Positions 23,268 through 31,390 of a stretch of 64,000 nucleotides of DNA are shown in pieces; the stretch's first letter is position 1, and every line of letters begins with the position of its first letter. Origin of the DNA: Azorhizobium oxalatiphilum (GTDB taxonomy: Bacteria; Pseudomonadota; Alphaproteobacteria; Rhizobiales; Xanthobacteraceae); NCBI RefSeq assembly GCF_014635325.1, contig NZ_BMCT01000001.1, forward strand, positions 1,703,743-1,767,742, written 5' to 3'. Position numbers and translations under genes: made by a program. A model generated the notes under the pieces. That model saw nothing but the letters and a program-made list of their open reading frames with translations, did not search any database and was not told the origin of the DNA.

Positions 23268-24149
23268 GTGGCGACCGTCGGTGTGATCGGACTGGGCAAC
23301 ATGGGGCGCGGCATGGCGCTCTCTCTCAAGCGGGCGGGTGTAGCCGTGCTCGGCTACGACGCAATGCCGGAAACGCGCGGTGCGCTGGCGGCGGAAGGCG
23401 TGGATATCGCCGCCGATCTCGCCACCCTCTGCGCTTCGGCTGAACTGGTGGTGCTCTCCCTGCCCACCGCCGCCATCGTGGAAGAGGTTGTGGCCGGCCC
23501 CGACGGCCTGCTCGAACACGCCAAGCCCGGCCTGCTGGTGGTGGACACCTCCACCTCCCATCCCGACACCACGCGCAAGCTCGCCAAGGCGCTTGAAGCC
23601 AAGGGCATGGCCATGATCGACGCGCCGGTGAGCGGCGGCCCGAAGGGCGCCATCACCGCCACCATGACCATGGTGATCGGCGGCTCGGATGCGGACGTCG
23701 CCCGCGCCATGCCGACGCTGGAGGCCATGAGCGCCACCCGTGTGCATGTGGGCCCGGTGGGTGCCGGCCACGTCACCAAGATCATCAACAACCTGCTCTG
23801 TGCTGCGCATCTGCTCACCACTGCCGAGGCGCTCCGCCTCGCGCAGGAGAGCGGCGTCGAGCCGGCGCGCATGCTGGAAGGCATCAATGCCGGTTCCGGC
23901 CGCTCGGGCGTGTCTCAGGTCAACGCTCCCACCTGGATCCTCAACGGCGCGTTCAACTCCGGCTTCACCATGAAGCTGATGCGCAAGGACGTGAAGCTGG
24001 GCACCGACCTGCTCTCGGGTCTCGGCCTTGAGATGCCCATGTTCGCCGCCGCCGCCGACATCTGGGCCGACAGCGCCGCCAGCATTGCCGATGGCGAGGA
24101 CTTCAACCGCATCGTCGAGACCCAGTTCTCTCCGGCCAAGAAGGGCTGA
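23268..24149 (+). CDS. NAD(P)-dependent beta-hydroxyacid dehydrogenase (3-hydroxyisobutyrate dehydrogenase family)
   Basis: A 293-residue protein. GTG 23268 is preferred because AGGAG sits 6 bases before it; the ATG at 23262 would have no spacing. It has the Rossmann G-L-G-N-M-G motif at about residues 8-13, the D-A-P-V-S-G-G substrate motif near 120, and catalytic Lys171 in G-A-G-H-V-T-K. The family oxidises beta-hydroxyacids to semialdehydes (or the reverse). The aldehyde dehydrogenase 4 bases downstream could take the product on to a dicarboxylate or related acid. The exact substrate cannot be read from sequence. Confidence 0.85.
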   Translation: MATVGVIGLGNMGRGMALSLKRAGVAVLGYDAMPETRGALAAEGVDIAADLATLCASAELVVLSLPTAAIVEEVVAGPDGLLEHAKPGLLVVDTSTSHPDTTRKLAKALEAKGMAMIDAPVSGGPKGAITATMTMVIGGSDADVARAMPTLEAMSATRVHVGPVGAGHVTKIINNLLCAAHLLTTAEALRLAQESGVEPARMLEGINAGSGRSGVSQVNAPTWILNGAFNSGFTMKLMRKDVKLGTDLLSGLGLEMPMFAAAADIWADSAASIADGEDFNRIVETQFSPAKKG

Positions 24150-24153
24150 TCGC

Positions 24154-25683
24154 ATGACCTCCTTTATTGATCCCCGCCTTCAGCAGGCGCTCGCTCCCTT
24201 CTGGCCCGGCCTGAAGACCATCGGCTCGTGGGTCGGCGGCGAAATGCTGGTGGGCGACGGTGCCCCGGTGGAAGTGCTCGATCCCGCCACCGCCAAGCCG
24301 CTGTTCGCCTATCCCGACGCTGGCGCCGGCATCGCTGCCAAGGCGGCGGTTGCGGCCACCGAAGGCCAGCTGGTGTGGAACAAGCTCACCGCCGCCGGCC
24401 GTGGTCGCGTCATGCAGGCCATCGCCCGTGAGCTGGCGGCCAATGTGGAGCAACTCGCCCAGGTGGAAAGCCTGATGGCCGGCAAGCCCATCCGCGACGC
24501 CCGTGCCGAAGTCGGCAAGGTGGTCGAGATGTTCGAGTACTATGCGGGCTGGGCCGACAAGTTCCACGGCGAGGTGATCCCGGTCCCGACCACTCATCTC
24601 AACTACACCCGCCGTGAGGCCATGGGCGTGGTGCTCCAGATCACCCCCTGGAACGCCCCCATCTTCACTGGCGGCTGGCAGGTGGCCCCGGCCATCTCCA
24701 TGGGTAATGCCGTTCTGCTGAAGCCCTCCGAGCTGACCCCGCTCACCTCCATCGCCATGGCCATGCTGGCCGAGAAGGCGGGCCTCCCCAAGGGCGTGGT
24801 GAACGTGCTGGCTGGTTTCGGCCACACCACCGGTCAGGCCGCGATGGCGCAGCCGGCGATCAAGAAGGTGGTGTTCGTGGGCTCCGTGCCCACCGGCAAG
24901 CTCATCGCGGAAGCCGCCGCTCGCCTGCTGCTGCCCTGCGTGCTGGAACTGGGCGGCAAGTCAGCGAACATCGTGTTCGCGGATGCCGATCTGGAGCGTG
25001 CGGCCATCGGCGCGCAGGCGGCTATCTTCTCGGGCGCCGGCCAGAGCTGCGTGTCGGGCTCGCGCCTGCTGGTGCAGCGCTCGGTCTATGACAAGTTCGT
25101 CGATCTGGTCGCCAAGGGGGCCGCCAAGATCAAGGTGGGCGATCCTGCGTCCACTGACAGCGAGATCGGCCCCATCAACAACGCCAAGCAGTACAAGCAC
25201 GTCCTCTCCCTGATCCGCGAAGGCGCGGGCGAGGGCGCGGAGATCGTCACCGGCGAGACCGGCGAGGCGAAGGAGGGTGGCTATTACGTGGCCCCCACCG
25301 TGCTGAAGAACGTCACCAACGCCATGGGTATCGCCCGCAAGGAAGTGTTCGGCCCGGTGGTCGTCGCCATCCCGTTCGAGGACGAGGCGGAAGCGGTCGC
25401 CATCGCCAATGACAGCGACTTCGGCCTTGCCGGCGCTGTGTGGACCAAGGATGTGGCCCGCGCCCACCGGGTGGCGGCGCAGGTGAAGGCCGGCACCTTC
25501 TGGATCAATTCGTACAAGACCATCAACGTGGCCTCGCCCTTTGGTGGCTTCAATCACTCCGGCCACGGCCGCTCCAGCGGTGTCGAGGCCCTGTACGAAT
25601 ACACGCAGGTGAAGAGTGTGTGGGTGGAGACGGCAGCCGATCCGGCGGTCCCCTTCGGCTACGCCGCCGGCATCCGCGACTGA
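24154..25683 (+). CDS. NAD(P)-dependent aldehyde dehydrogenase
   Basis: A 509-residue class of aldehyde dehydrogenase. Catalytic Cys299 lies in G-Q-S-C-V-S-G, the general base Glu265 in L-E-L-G-G-K, and the oxyanion asparagine is in the T-P-W-N-A-P motif near 167. The C-terminal F-G-G-F-N-H-S-G-H-G-R motif is typical. It is coupled to the dehydrogenase gene and followed by a DUF3100 membrane protein, which suggests oxidation of an imported hydroxyacid via its semialdehyde. ATG 24154 was taken because the longer frame overlaps the upstream gene completely. Confidence 0.9.
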   Translation: MTSFIDPRLQQALAPFWPGLKTIGSWVGGEMLVGDGAPVEVLDPATAKPLFAYPDAGAGIAAKAAVAATEGQLVWNKLTAAGRGRVMQAIARELAANVEQLAQVESLMAGKPIRDARAEVGKVVEMFEYYAGWADKFHGEVIPVPTTHLNYTRREAMGVVLQITPWNAPIFTGGWQVAPAISMGNAVLLKPSELTPLTSIAMAMLAEKAGLPKGVVNVLAGFGHTTGQAAMAQPAIKKVVFVGSVPTGKLIAEAAARLLLPCVLELGGKSANIVFADADLERAAIGAQAAIFSGAGQSCVSGSRLLVQRSVYDKFVDLVAKGAAKIKVGDPASTDSEIGPINNAKQYKHVLSLIREGAGEGAEIVTGETGEAKEGGYYVAPTVLKNVTNAMGIARKEVFGPVVVAIPFEDEAEAVAIANDSDFGLAGAVWTKDVARAHRVAAQVKAGTFWINSYKTINVASPFGGFNHSGHGRSSGVEALYEYTQVKSVWVETAADPAVPFGYAAGIRD

Positions 25684-25774
25684 GTTTTTAGCGTACAGCG
25701 CCGGTCCACCCTCGTGGGCCGGCGTGCTGCCATCAAGAACAGCGCATCAAGAAGAACGGAAAGAGGGGCCTACC

Positions 25775-27124
25775 ATGTCAACTGCGCACGCCGCAGCCAC
25801 TCCCGTCGCTGCTGCCCCCGAGGCCGGCGCCGGCAAGCTCATCAAGGTGTTCATCATCGCCACCGCCTGCGTGCTGCTGGCGGAGCTGATCGGCATCGTC
25901 AACGTGCCCATGGGCGCGCACTACAAGGTCGTCCTGCTGCCGCTGCTGTGGGCGCTGCTCATCGGCGCGGCCTGGGGCCTCGCCTCGCCGAAGCTGCCGG
26001 GCGCCATCGGCGTATCGCACGAGCTTCAGGCCATTTCCGCCGCCGTGCTCCAGCCGGCGCTGCTGCTGTTCGTCGCCAAGCTCGGCGTGCTCGTGGGCGG
26101 CAACCTGCCCAAGATCATGGAGGCCGGTTGGGCACTGGTGTTCCAGGAGTTCGGCCACTTTTTCGGCACCATGGTGTTTGGCCTGCCGGTGGCGCTGCTG
26201 CTGGGCATCAAGCGCGAGGCCATCGGCGCCACCTTCTCGGTCGGCCGCGAGCCGAGCCTTGCCATCATCGGCGAGAAGTACGGCATGGCGAGCCCCGAGG
26301 GGCGCGGCGTGCTGGCCGAGTACATGACCGGCACCATCTTCGGCGCGGTCTTCATCGCCATCTTCGCCGGCCTCATCGCGGGCCTTGGCATCTTCAATCC
26401 CCATGCGCTGGCCATGGGCGCGGGCGTCGGTTCCGGCAGCATGATGGCGGCCGCCTCCGGCGCCATCGCCGCCCAGTTCCCGCCGGAGATGGCCAAGGAC
26501 ATCGCGGCCTTCGCGGCGGCCTCCAACCTCATCACCACCACCATCGGCACCTACTTCACGCTGTTCCTGTCGTTGCCCTTCACCGTTTGGGCCTATGGCA
26601 AGCTGGAGCCCATTCTCGGCCGTGGCCGCTCGGTCAAGCAGGTGGAAGTGAAGGGCGAGGTGTCGCACGATCCGGGCGTGAAACTCGCCTTCCCGACGCT
26701 GCTGGTGGTGTGGGTGGTCTCGGCCGCCATGTCGCTGATCGGCAACTGGATCGTCTACAAGACGGCGCCTGATGCGCAGGTCATCGCCGGCCTCGGCATC
26801 ATGATCGGCGCGGTGATCGTGGGCTACGGCATCTACAAGCTGACGCGCGGCATCGTACCGGCAGTGGTGTGGGTGTCGGCCATCGCCATGCTGCTCACCT
26901 ATCCCGCCATGCCGTTCGCGGCTGAGGTGGCGGCGCTCACCGGCAAGATCAACTTCCTGGCCATGACCGCCCCCATGCTGGCCTTCGCCGGCCTGTCCAT
27001 CGCCAAGGACGTGCCGGTGTTCCGGAGCCTCGGCTGGCGCATCGTGGTGGTGTCGCTGATGGCCAATGCCGGCACCTTCCTGGGCGCGACCATCATCGCC
27101 CAGTTCTTCATGCATCCCGTCTGA
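25775..27124 (+). CDS. DUF3100 membrane protein, putative organic acid transporter
   Basis: A 449-residue integral membrane protein with about ten to eleven hydrophobic segments arranged as two similar halves around a polar loop near residue 290 (RSVKQVEVKGEVSHD). It has a polar N-terminus of about 20 residues. DUF3100 proteins are uncharacterised; their size and two-half layout suit a secondary transporter. The gene is 91 bases after the aldehyde dehydrogenase and is closed by a strong terminator, so it is the last gene of the unit. Transport of the substrate used by the two dehydrogenases is the simplest reading but is inference. Confidence 0.75.
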   Translation: MSTAHAAATPVAAAPEAGAGKLIKVFIIATACVLLAELIGIVNVPMGAHYKVVLLPLLWALLIGAAWGLASPKLPGAIGVSHELQAISAAVLQPALLLFVAKLGVLVGGNLPKIMEAGWALVFQEFGHFFGTMVFGLPVALLLGIKREAIGATFSVGREPSLAIIGEKYGMASPEGRGVLAEYMTGTIFGAVFIAIFAGLIAGLGIFNPHALAMGAGVGSGSMMAAASGAIAAQFPPEMAKDIAAFAAASNLITTTIGTYFTLFLSLPFTVWAYGKLEPILGRGRSVKQVEVKGEVSHDPGVKLAFPTLLVVWVVSAAMSLIGNWIVYKTAPDAQVIAGLGIMIGAVIVGYGIYKLTRGIVPAVVWVSAIAMLLTYPAMPFAAEVAALTGKINFLAMTAPMLAFAGLSIAKDVPVFRSLGWRIVVVSLMANAGTFLGATIIAQFFMHPV

Positions 27125-27148
27125 TCCTCCCCCCAGGACGGGACCATG

Positions 27149-27183
27149 CGGCCGGAGCGTCTTCGTGATGCTCCGGCCGTTTT
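27149..27183 (+). terminator. Intrinsic terminator after DUF3100 gene
   Basis: CGGCCGGAGC (27149-27158) and GCTCCGGCCG (27170-27179) form a perfect 10-bp stem followed by TTTT. Confidence 0.85.
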
Positions 27184-27233
27184 CATTTGTGGCAGAAGCG
27201 AATTACCTTCCCCCCAACATGGGAGGGAGACGA

Positions 27234-28070
27234 ATGACGAAAAGCGTGACGCTGCCCGGTGGTGAGCAGGTTCCCGCATTGGGGCAGGGCACCTGGTTCA
27301 TGGGTGAGCAGGCAGGCAAGAGGGCGGACGAGATCGCGGCCCTGCGCGCCGGGATCGAGCTTGGCCTTACTCTGGTGGACACGGCGGAGATGTATGGCGA
27401 CGGGGCCACCGAGAAACAGGTGGGCGCGGCGCTGAAGGATGGCTGGCGCGAAAAGGCCTTTCTCGTCAGCAAGGTCTATCCGCACAACGCCTCCCGGCGC
27501 GGGGTGGTGGATGCCTGTACCCGCAGTCTGATCCGGCTCGGCACCGACCGGCTCGACCTTTATCTGCTGCACTGGCGCGGCAGCTATCCGCTGGAAGAGA
27601 CCATCGCCGGCTTCGAGGATCTGCAGAAGGCAGGCAAGATCCGCCATTGGGGCGTGAGCAATCTCGACACCGACGACATGGAGGAACTGCTGGAGGCCGG
27701 TGGTGAGGCCTGCGCGGTCAACCAGATCCTCTACAATCCCTCCCGGCGCGGGCCGGAGTTCGATCTCTTGCCGTTTCAGGCCCGTCACAAGATTCCGGTG
27801 ATGGCCTACAGCCCCATTGAGCAGGCCCGTCTGCCGCGCGGCGGCGCGCTGGGCGCGGTGGCGAAGAAGCACGGGGTCGATCCGTTTCAGGTGGCGCTGG
27901 CCTGGGTGATGCGCGATCCCGGCGTCATTGCCATTCCGAAAGCCGGCCGCGTCGCCCATGTGGAGGCCAATGCGGCGGCGCGCGATTTGAAGCTCGATGC
28001 GGACGACCTCGCCGCCATCGACGCGGATTTCCCGCCGCCGAAGCGCAAGCGCAGCCTTGAGATGCTGTGA
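27234..28070 (+). CDS. Aldo/keto reductase
   Basis: A 278-residue (beta/alpha)8 NADPH-dependent oxidoreductase. The full catalytic tetrad is visible: Asp49 and Tyr54 (V-D-T-A-E-M-Y), Lys80 (S-K-V-Y) and His113 (L-L-H-W). The C-terminal cofactor motif is I-P-K-A-G-R. ATG 27234 follows GGGAGGGAGA. It lies behind a terminator and so is transcribed apart from the DUF3100 unit, though it may act in the same metabolism. Substrate unknown. Confidence 0.9.
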   Translation: MTKSVTLPGGEQVPALGQGTWFMGEQAGKRADEIAALRAGIELGLTLVDTAEMYGDGATEKQVGAALKDGWREKAFLVSKVYPHNASRRGVVDACTRSLIRLGTDRLDLYLLHWRGSYPLEETIAGFEDLQKAGKIRHWGVSNLDTDDMEELLEAGGEACAVNQILYNPSRRGPEFDLLPFQARHKIPVMAYSPIEQARLPRGGALGAVAKKHGVDPFQVALAWVMRDPGVIAIPKAGRVAHVEANAAARDLKLDADDLAAIDADFPPPKRKRSLEML

Positions 28071-28079
28071 GGCGCCAGA

Positions 28080-29039
28080 TCAGCTGTGGGCGCGGGCGAT
28101 CAGTACCGCGTCCACGTCGGGGATCTCGGCCCTCAGATGCGCTTCCATGCGGGCCAGCACGTCGGATACGTCCGCCATGCTGCGCTCGGGCTCGAAGCCG
28201 ACGGTGATCTCCACATAGGCCGTGTTGCCGGAGCGCCGGGTGCGCATGCCGAGCAGCGCATCATATTCGTGGAAGAATGTCGCCAGCGTGCGGTTCACCT
28301 TCATCTGCACAGGCTCGCTCAGCGCCTTGTCCAGCAGGTCCGGCAGAGCGCTGCGGATCATGCCGGCGCCGATCAGGGTCATCACGGCGGCGCCCACGGT
28401 GCCGCCGATGCTGTCCGCCATGCGGGCGATGTCCGGATTGCTGGAGAGGGCATCGATGACCACGCACACCACCACCGGGAAGGACGCGATGGCCTTGGCG
28501 ATGTGGGCGCGCAACTGGGCCTGCACGATCACCGATCCGCCGGCCCGCGTGGCCTTCCAGAGCGGAATGATGGGACCGACATTGACGAAGAAGTTGTAGA
28601 CCACCATGACGATGGCGGCCCAGGCCCAGAACTCGCTCTTTGGCTCGCCGCCGCCCCGTGTCAGCGCGTGAAAGGCGATGAAGCCGGCGGCCATGATCAG
28701 CAGCGCGCCGATCAGCAGGCCGAGCCCGCGCTCCAGCTTGCCGATGCCGTATTCGTAGGCGGCCACCCGCCCGCGATGCAGGTTGCGCAAGGTCTGCAGC
28801 GAAACCAGTGCGACGATCAGCAGCAACGTTCCGCGCAGCACTTCCGACAGCATGGACAGCGAGCCGATGGCAATGGCCGCCGCCGAATAGGGAAGGGCTA
28901 GACTGAGATCCAGCAGCACCGCGATCAGCAGTGCCCGTTCCTCGCTTCGTTCCTGAGCCGTGGGTTGGCGCAGGCCGGACACCGTTTCCGCCGGCGTTCG
29001 GACTTTCTCTGGCGTCTCAACGGCGGCGGAAGTGGTCAT
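28080..29039 (-). CDS. Cation-efflux (CDF)-like membrane protein lacking the usual metal ligands
   Basis: A 319-residue protein with six predicted membrane segments (about residues 38-225) and a C-terminal cytoplasmic domain of the CDF type (about 235-315). The TM2 site, normally D-A-x-H-x-x-x-D, reads L-S-E-V-L-R-G-T here, and the TM5 site reads R-A-H-I-A-K-A-I with Asp replaced. So the canonical Zn/Mn site is missing. It overlaps the protease gene by 4 bases and is the last gene of the cobS operon. It may transport something else or act as a sensor. Confidence 0.75.
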   Translation of the reverse strand: MTTSAAVETPEKVRTPAETVSGLRQPTAQERSEERALLIAVLLDLSLALPYSAAAIAIGSLSMLSEVLRGTLLLIVALVSLQTLRNLHRGRVAAYEYGIGKLERGLGLLIGALLIMAAGFIAFHALTRGGGEPKSEFWAWAAIVMVVYNFFVNVGPIIPLWKATRAGGSVIVQAQLRAHIAKAIASFPVVVCVVIDALSSNPDIARMADSIGGTVGAAVMTLIGAGMIRSALPDLLDKALSEPVQMKVNRTLATFFHEYDALLGMRTRRSGNTAYVEITVGFEPERSMADVSDVLARMEAHLRAEIPDVDAVLIARAHS

Positions 29040-29761
29040 TGTGCGTCGCGTCCCGGCCCTCTCATCAGCAGACGATCACCCCGAACCTCGAAACTGTCCA
29101 GCCGGGACAGGAAGCTCATGCCCAGAAGCGGCGTGCGCAGCATGCCGGCGGGGGCCACGAGGGCCGGAATGCGCCGTTCGACGATGCCGCCCACGGTCAT
29201 CTTGTCGATCACCACGGCTGCGGCGCGGGTGCGTCCGTTGGCAGTGTCCACCGGCACGTCATACTTCAGGAACTCCACCGGCAGCCCCGCCTGCCGCGCC
29301 ACCTCGAGCGTCAGCACGACGGAGGAGGCACCGGTATCCAGCAGCATGGGCACGGTGGCGTCATTGATGCCGACCCGAACGGCGAAGTCGCCGTCGGCGC
29401 CCCGCACGACCTCCACGGTCTGGCTGCTCCCCGGCAGGCTGATGACATAGCCGGGCAGGACTTGTCCGATCACGCGCTCGGCCACCTGCAGCAGCGGACC
29501 GCGATAGGTGTAGCCAATGGCCAGAACGGCTGCGAGCAGGAGCCAGAACAGCGCCGCCACCAGCGCCTCTCCGAGCCGGCCGCGCACCATGGACCAGGCG
29601 GCGGCGCCGACCACGATCAGAACCGGCACCATATAGACGAGGCTGCCGAACTGATTGAGGTCGATGCCCGCCACAACGCCCTGCTCGTGATGGACGGCAA
29701 GGATGATCGCGCCGGCCAGAAGGCCGATCAGCAGCATCCAGAGAAAGCGGTCGCTGCGCAT
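29036..29761 (-). CDS. Membrane-anchored retropepsin-like aspartic protease (TIGR02281 type)
   Basis: A 241-residue protein. Three hydrophobic segments occupy residues 7-24, 41-57 and 66-84. A periplasmic single-domain aspartic protease follows, with the active-site motif D142-T-G-A-S-S. The family is widespread in Alphaproteobacteria; dimerisation of the single-lobe domain is expected from the retropepsin fold. ATG 29761 was chosen (MRSDRFLWM, directly before the first segment); the open frame extends further but overlaps the DUF1289 gene. Physiological substrate unknown. Confidence 0.85.
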   Translation of the reverse strand: MRSDRFLWMLLIGLLAGAIILAVHHEQGVVAGIDLNQFGSLVYMVPVLIVVGAAAWSMVRGRLGEALVAALFWLLLAAVLAIGYTYRGPLLQVAERVIGQVLPGYVISLPGSSQTVEVVRGADGDFAVRVGINDATVPMLLDTGASSVVLTLEVARQAGLPVEFLKYDVPVDTANGRTRAAAVVIDKMTVGGIVERRIPALVAPAGMLRTPLLGMSFLSRLDSFEVRGDRLLMRGPGRDAQ

Positions 29762-29765
29762 GGTG

Positions 29766-29993
29766 TCAGTCCGGAAAGGCGTCGGGGCGCGTGGCGCGCA
29801 GGCGGGAGAGGCGGTCGGGCAGGGTGGCCATGATGGCGGCACGGCGCTCCGGCGACATACCCATCCAGCCGCCGATCTCCTGCATGGTGCGGCCACAGCC
29901 GATGCACAGGCTGCTGAGCGGATCGACCACGCAGACCTTGATACAGGGAGAGACGATGGGAACGGTTTGCTCAGGCAAGGGACACTCAGGCAT
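29766..29993 (-). CDS. DUF1289 family protein
   Basis: A 75-residue protein with the family pattern S-P-C-I-K-V-C, then C-I-G-C-G-R-T, then W, then P-E-R-R. The four cysteines suggest a small zinc or Fe-S site. Usually found as a small cytosolic protein of unknown role, often beside unrelated housekeeping genes. It is coupled to the protease gene (4-base gap). Confidence 0.85.
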   Translation of the reverse strand: MPECPLPEQTVPIVSPCIKVCVVDPLSSLCIGCGRTMQEIGGWMGMSPERRAAIMATLPDRLSRLRATRPDAFPD

Positions 29994-30002
29994 GGCCGCC
30001 GG

Positions 30003-30800
30003 TCAATGAACCCGAGCGAAGATAAGGACCGCCAGCAGGAACGCAATCTCCGCCACCTGCTGCACCGCCCCGGCTACGTCGCCGGTCTGGCCGCCGATCA
30101 TCCGGCGGGAGAGGCGCGTCATCACGAACAGGGCGAGCAGCACGGCCAGGATGGCGGCGAATGCGGCGCTCACGCCAGCCACAGGCACCAGCAGGACGGC
30201 GGCGACGAGGGCTCCGACGATGCCGGCGCGCCCCGCCGCCTTCGGGCCCGGCTGGCCGGCGGCGGCGGATGCGCCGTCCATCCGTGCTGCGGGCAGGAAT
30301 TCGATCAGCAGAATGCCAGCCGAGCGGGACAGCCCTTCGGCGGCGATCAGGGCGACAGCCGCCATGGCGGGTCCGATGGCAAGAAGGCCTTCCAGCAGCG
30401 CCACACGCAGCAGCAGCGAGAGTACGAGCGCGCATGCGCCATAAGAGCCGACGCGGCTGTCGCGCATGATCTCCAGCTTGCGTTGGCGGGTCGCGCCGCC
30501 ACCGAATCCATCCGCTGTATCCGCCAGCCCATCCTCATGGAAGGCGCCGGTCACAAGTACGAGGGTGGTGACGGCGAGAGCGGCGCAGACCAGCGGGGGC
30601 AGGCCGAGAAGATGCGTCGCCACCAGAATCACCGCGCCGATGGCGCCGATCAGGCTGCCGGCCAGCGGAATGGCATAGCCGATGCGGGCGAGAGGCGGCG
30701 GGCCGAAGGCGTCGGGCTCGTTGGCGGGCGGAGGCAGGGGGATCCGGGAATAGAAGCGCAAGGCGGCGTTCAGGTCCTCAAGGATCCGTTGCTGCATCAT
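30003..30800 (-). CDS. cobS: Adenosylcobinamide-GDP ribazoletransferase
   Basis: A 265-residue integral membrane enzyme that joins adenosylcobinamide-GDP and alpha-ribazole, the last step of cobalamin (vitamin B12) assembly. It shows the R-F-Y-S-R-I-P start, the G-A-F-H-E-D-G-L-A-D-T-A-D-G-F-G-G-G catalytic motif (metal-binding His and Asp) at about residues 83-100, and the M-R-D-S-R-V-G-S-Y-G motif. Five to six membrane segments follow. ATG 30800 was chosen because AAGGTG lies upstream; the frame extends 17 residues further. No cobalamin riboswitch was seen upstream. First gene of an operon with DUF1289, protease and CDF-like genes. Confidence 0.93.
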   Translation of the reverse strand: MMQQRILEDLNAALRFYSRIPLPPPANEPDAFGPPPLARIGYAIPLAGSLIGAIGAVILVATHLLGLPPLVCAALAVTTLVLVTGAFHEDGLADTADGFGGGATRQRKLEIMRDSRVGSYGACALVLSLLLRVALLEGLLAIGPAMAAVALIAAEGLSRSAGILLIEFLPAARMDGASAAAGQPGPKAAGRAGIVGALVAAVLLVPVAGVSAAFAAILAVLLALFVMTRLSRRMIGGQTGDVAGAVQQVAEIAFLLAVLIFARVH

Positions 30801-31016
30801 GGGTCCGAGCACCTTCCGTCTTTCAGGAAGGGCGCGCGACCCTGTCCTCAATCCGCTTCTTTGGGAACCTTATTCGGTCGTCCGGTCAAGTGCGCGCGAC
30901 CCTTCCCACAGGCGCGTTTGCATTCGTGGGCTCCGCCGGTATAGTCCCGCCGCTTCGGCACGGGGTGTCCTTGCGGACAGAGCCCATTCCTTCCTTTCAA
31001 AGAAAACGAGGACAAA

Positions 31017-31361
31017 ATGTTCATATCGCCCGCTTTCGCTCAAGGCGCACCGGCTGCCGGTGGCGGGACCGACATGCTCATTCAGCTCGCGCCGTTCGTA
31101 CTCATCTTTGTGGTGATGTATTTCCTGATCCTGCGCCCGCAGCAGAAGAAGGCGAAGGCGCATCAAGAAATGGTGAATGGGGTGCGCCGTGGCGACGTGA
31201 TCGTCACCAATGGCGGTCTCGTGGGCAAGGTGGTCAAGGTCATTGACGACGCCGAGCTGGAAATGCAGATCGCCGACAATGTGAAGGTGCGGCAGCTCCG
31301 TTCGCAGATCGCCATCGTCCGCACCAAGGGCGAGCCCGCCAAGGATGAGACGGCCGCCTGA
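31017..31361 (+). CDS. yajC: Preprotein translocase auxiliary subunit YajC
   Basis: A 114-residue membrane protein. One hydrophobic segment (about residues 20-40) is followed by the hallmark L-R-P-Q-Q-K-K and the V-R-R-G-D-x-V-x-T-x-G-G-L-x-G-x-V motif of the cytosolic domain. YajC binds SecDF-SecYEG and helps protein export and membrane insertion. GAGGA precedes the ATG. It starts the yajC-secD-secF operon, with 29 bases to secD. Confidence 0.95.
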   Translation: MFISPAFAQGAPAAGGGTDMLIQLAPFVLIFVVMYFLILRPQQKKAKAHQEMVNGVRRGDVIVTNGGLVGKVVKVIDDAELEMQIADNVKVRQLRSQIAIVRTKGEPAKDETAA

Positions 31362-31390
31362 GGCCGCTCACAACGTAAGAACGCAAGACG

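Noticed and set aside
25778-27115. 445-residue ORF on the minus strand
   Set aside because: Antisense of the DUF3100 gene. The plus-strand product has clear membrane segments, the minus product is charged and repetitive.
30852-31016. Cobalamin riboswitch upstream of cobS
   Set aside because: No B12-box-like conserved core was seen in the 165 bases between cobS and yajC.
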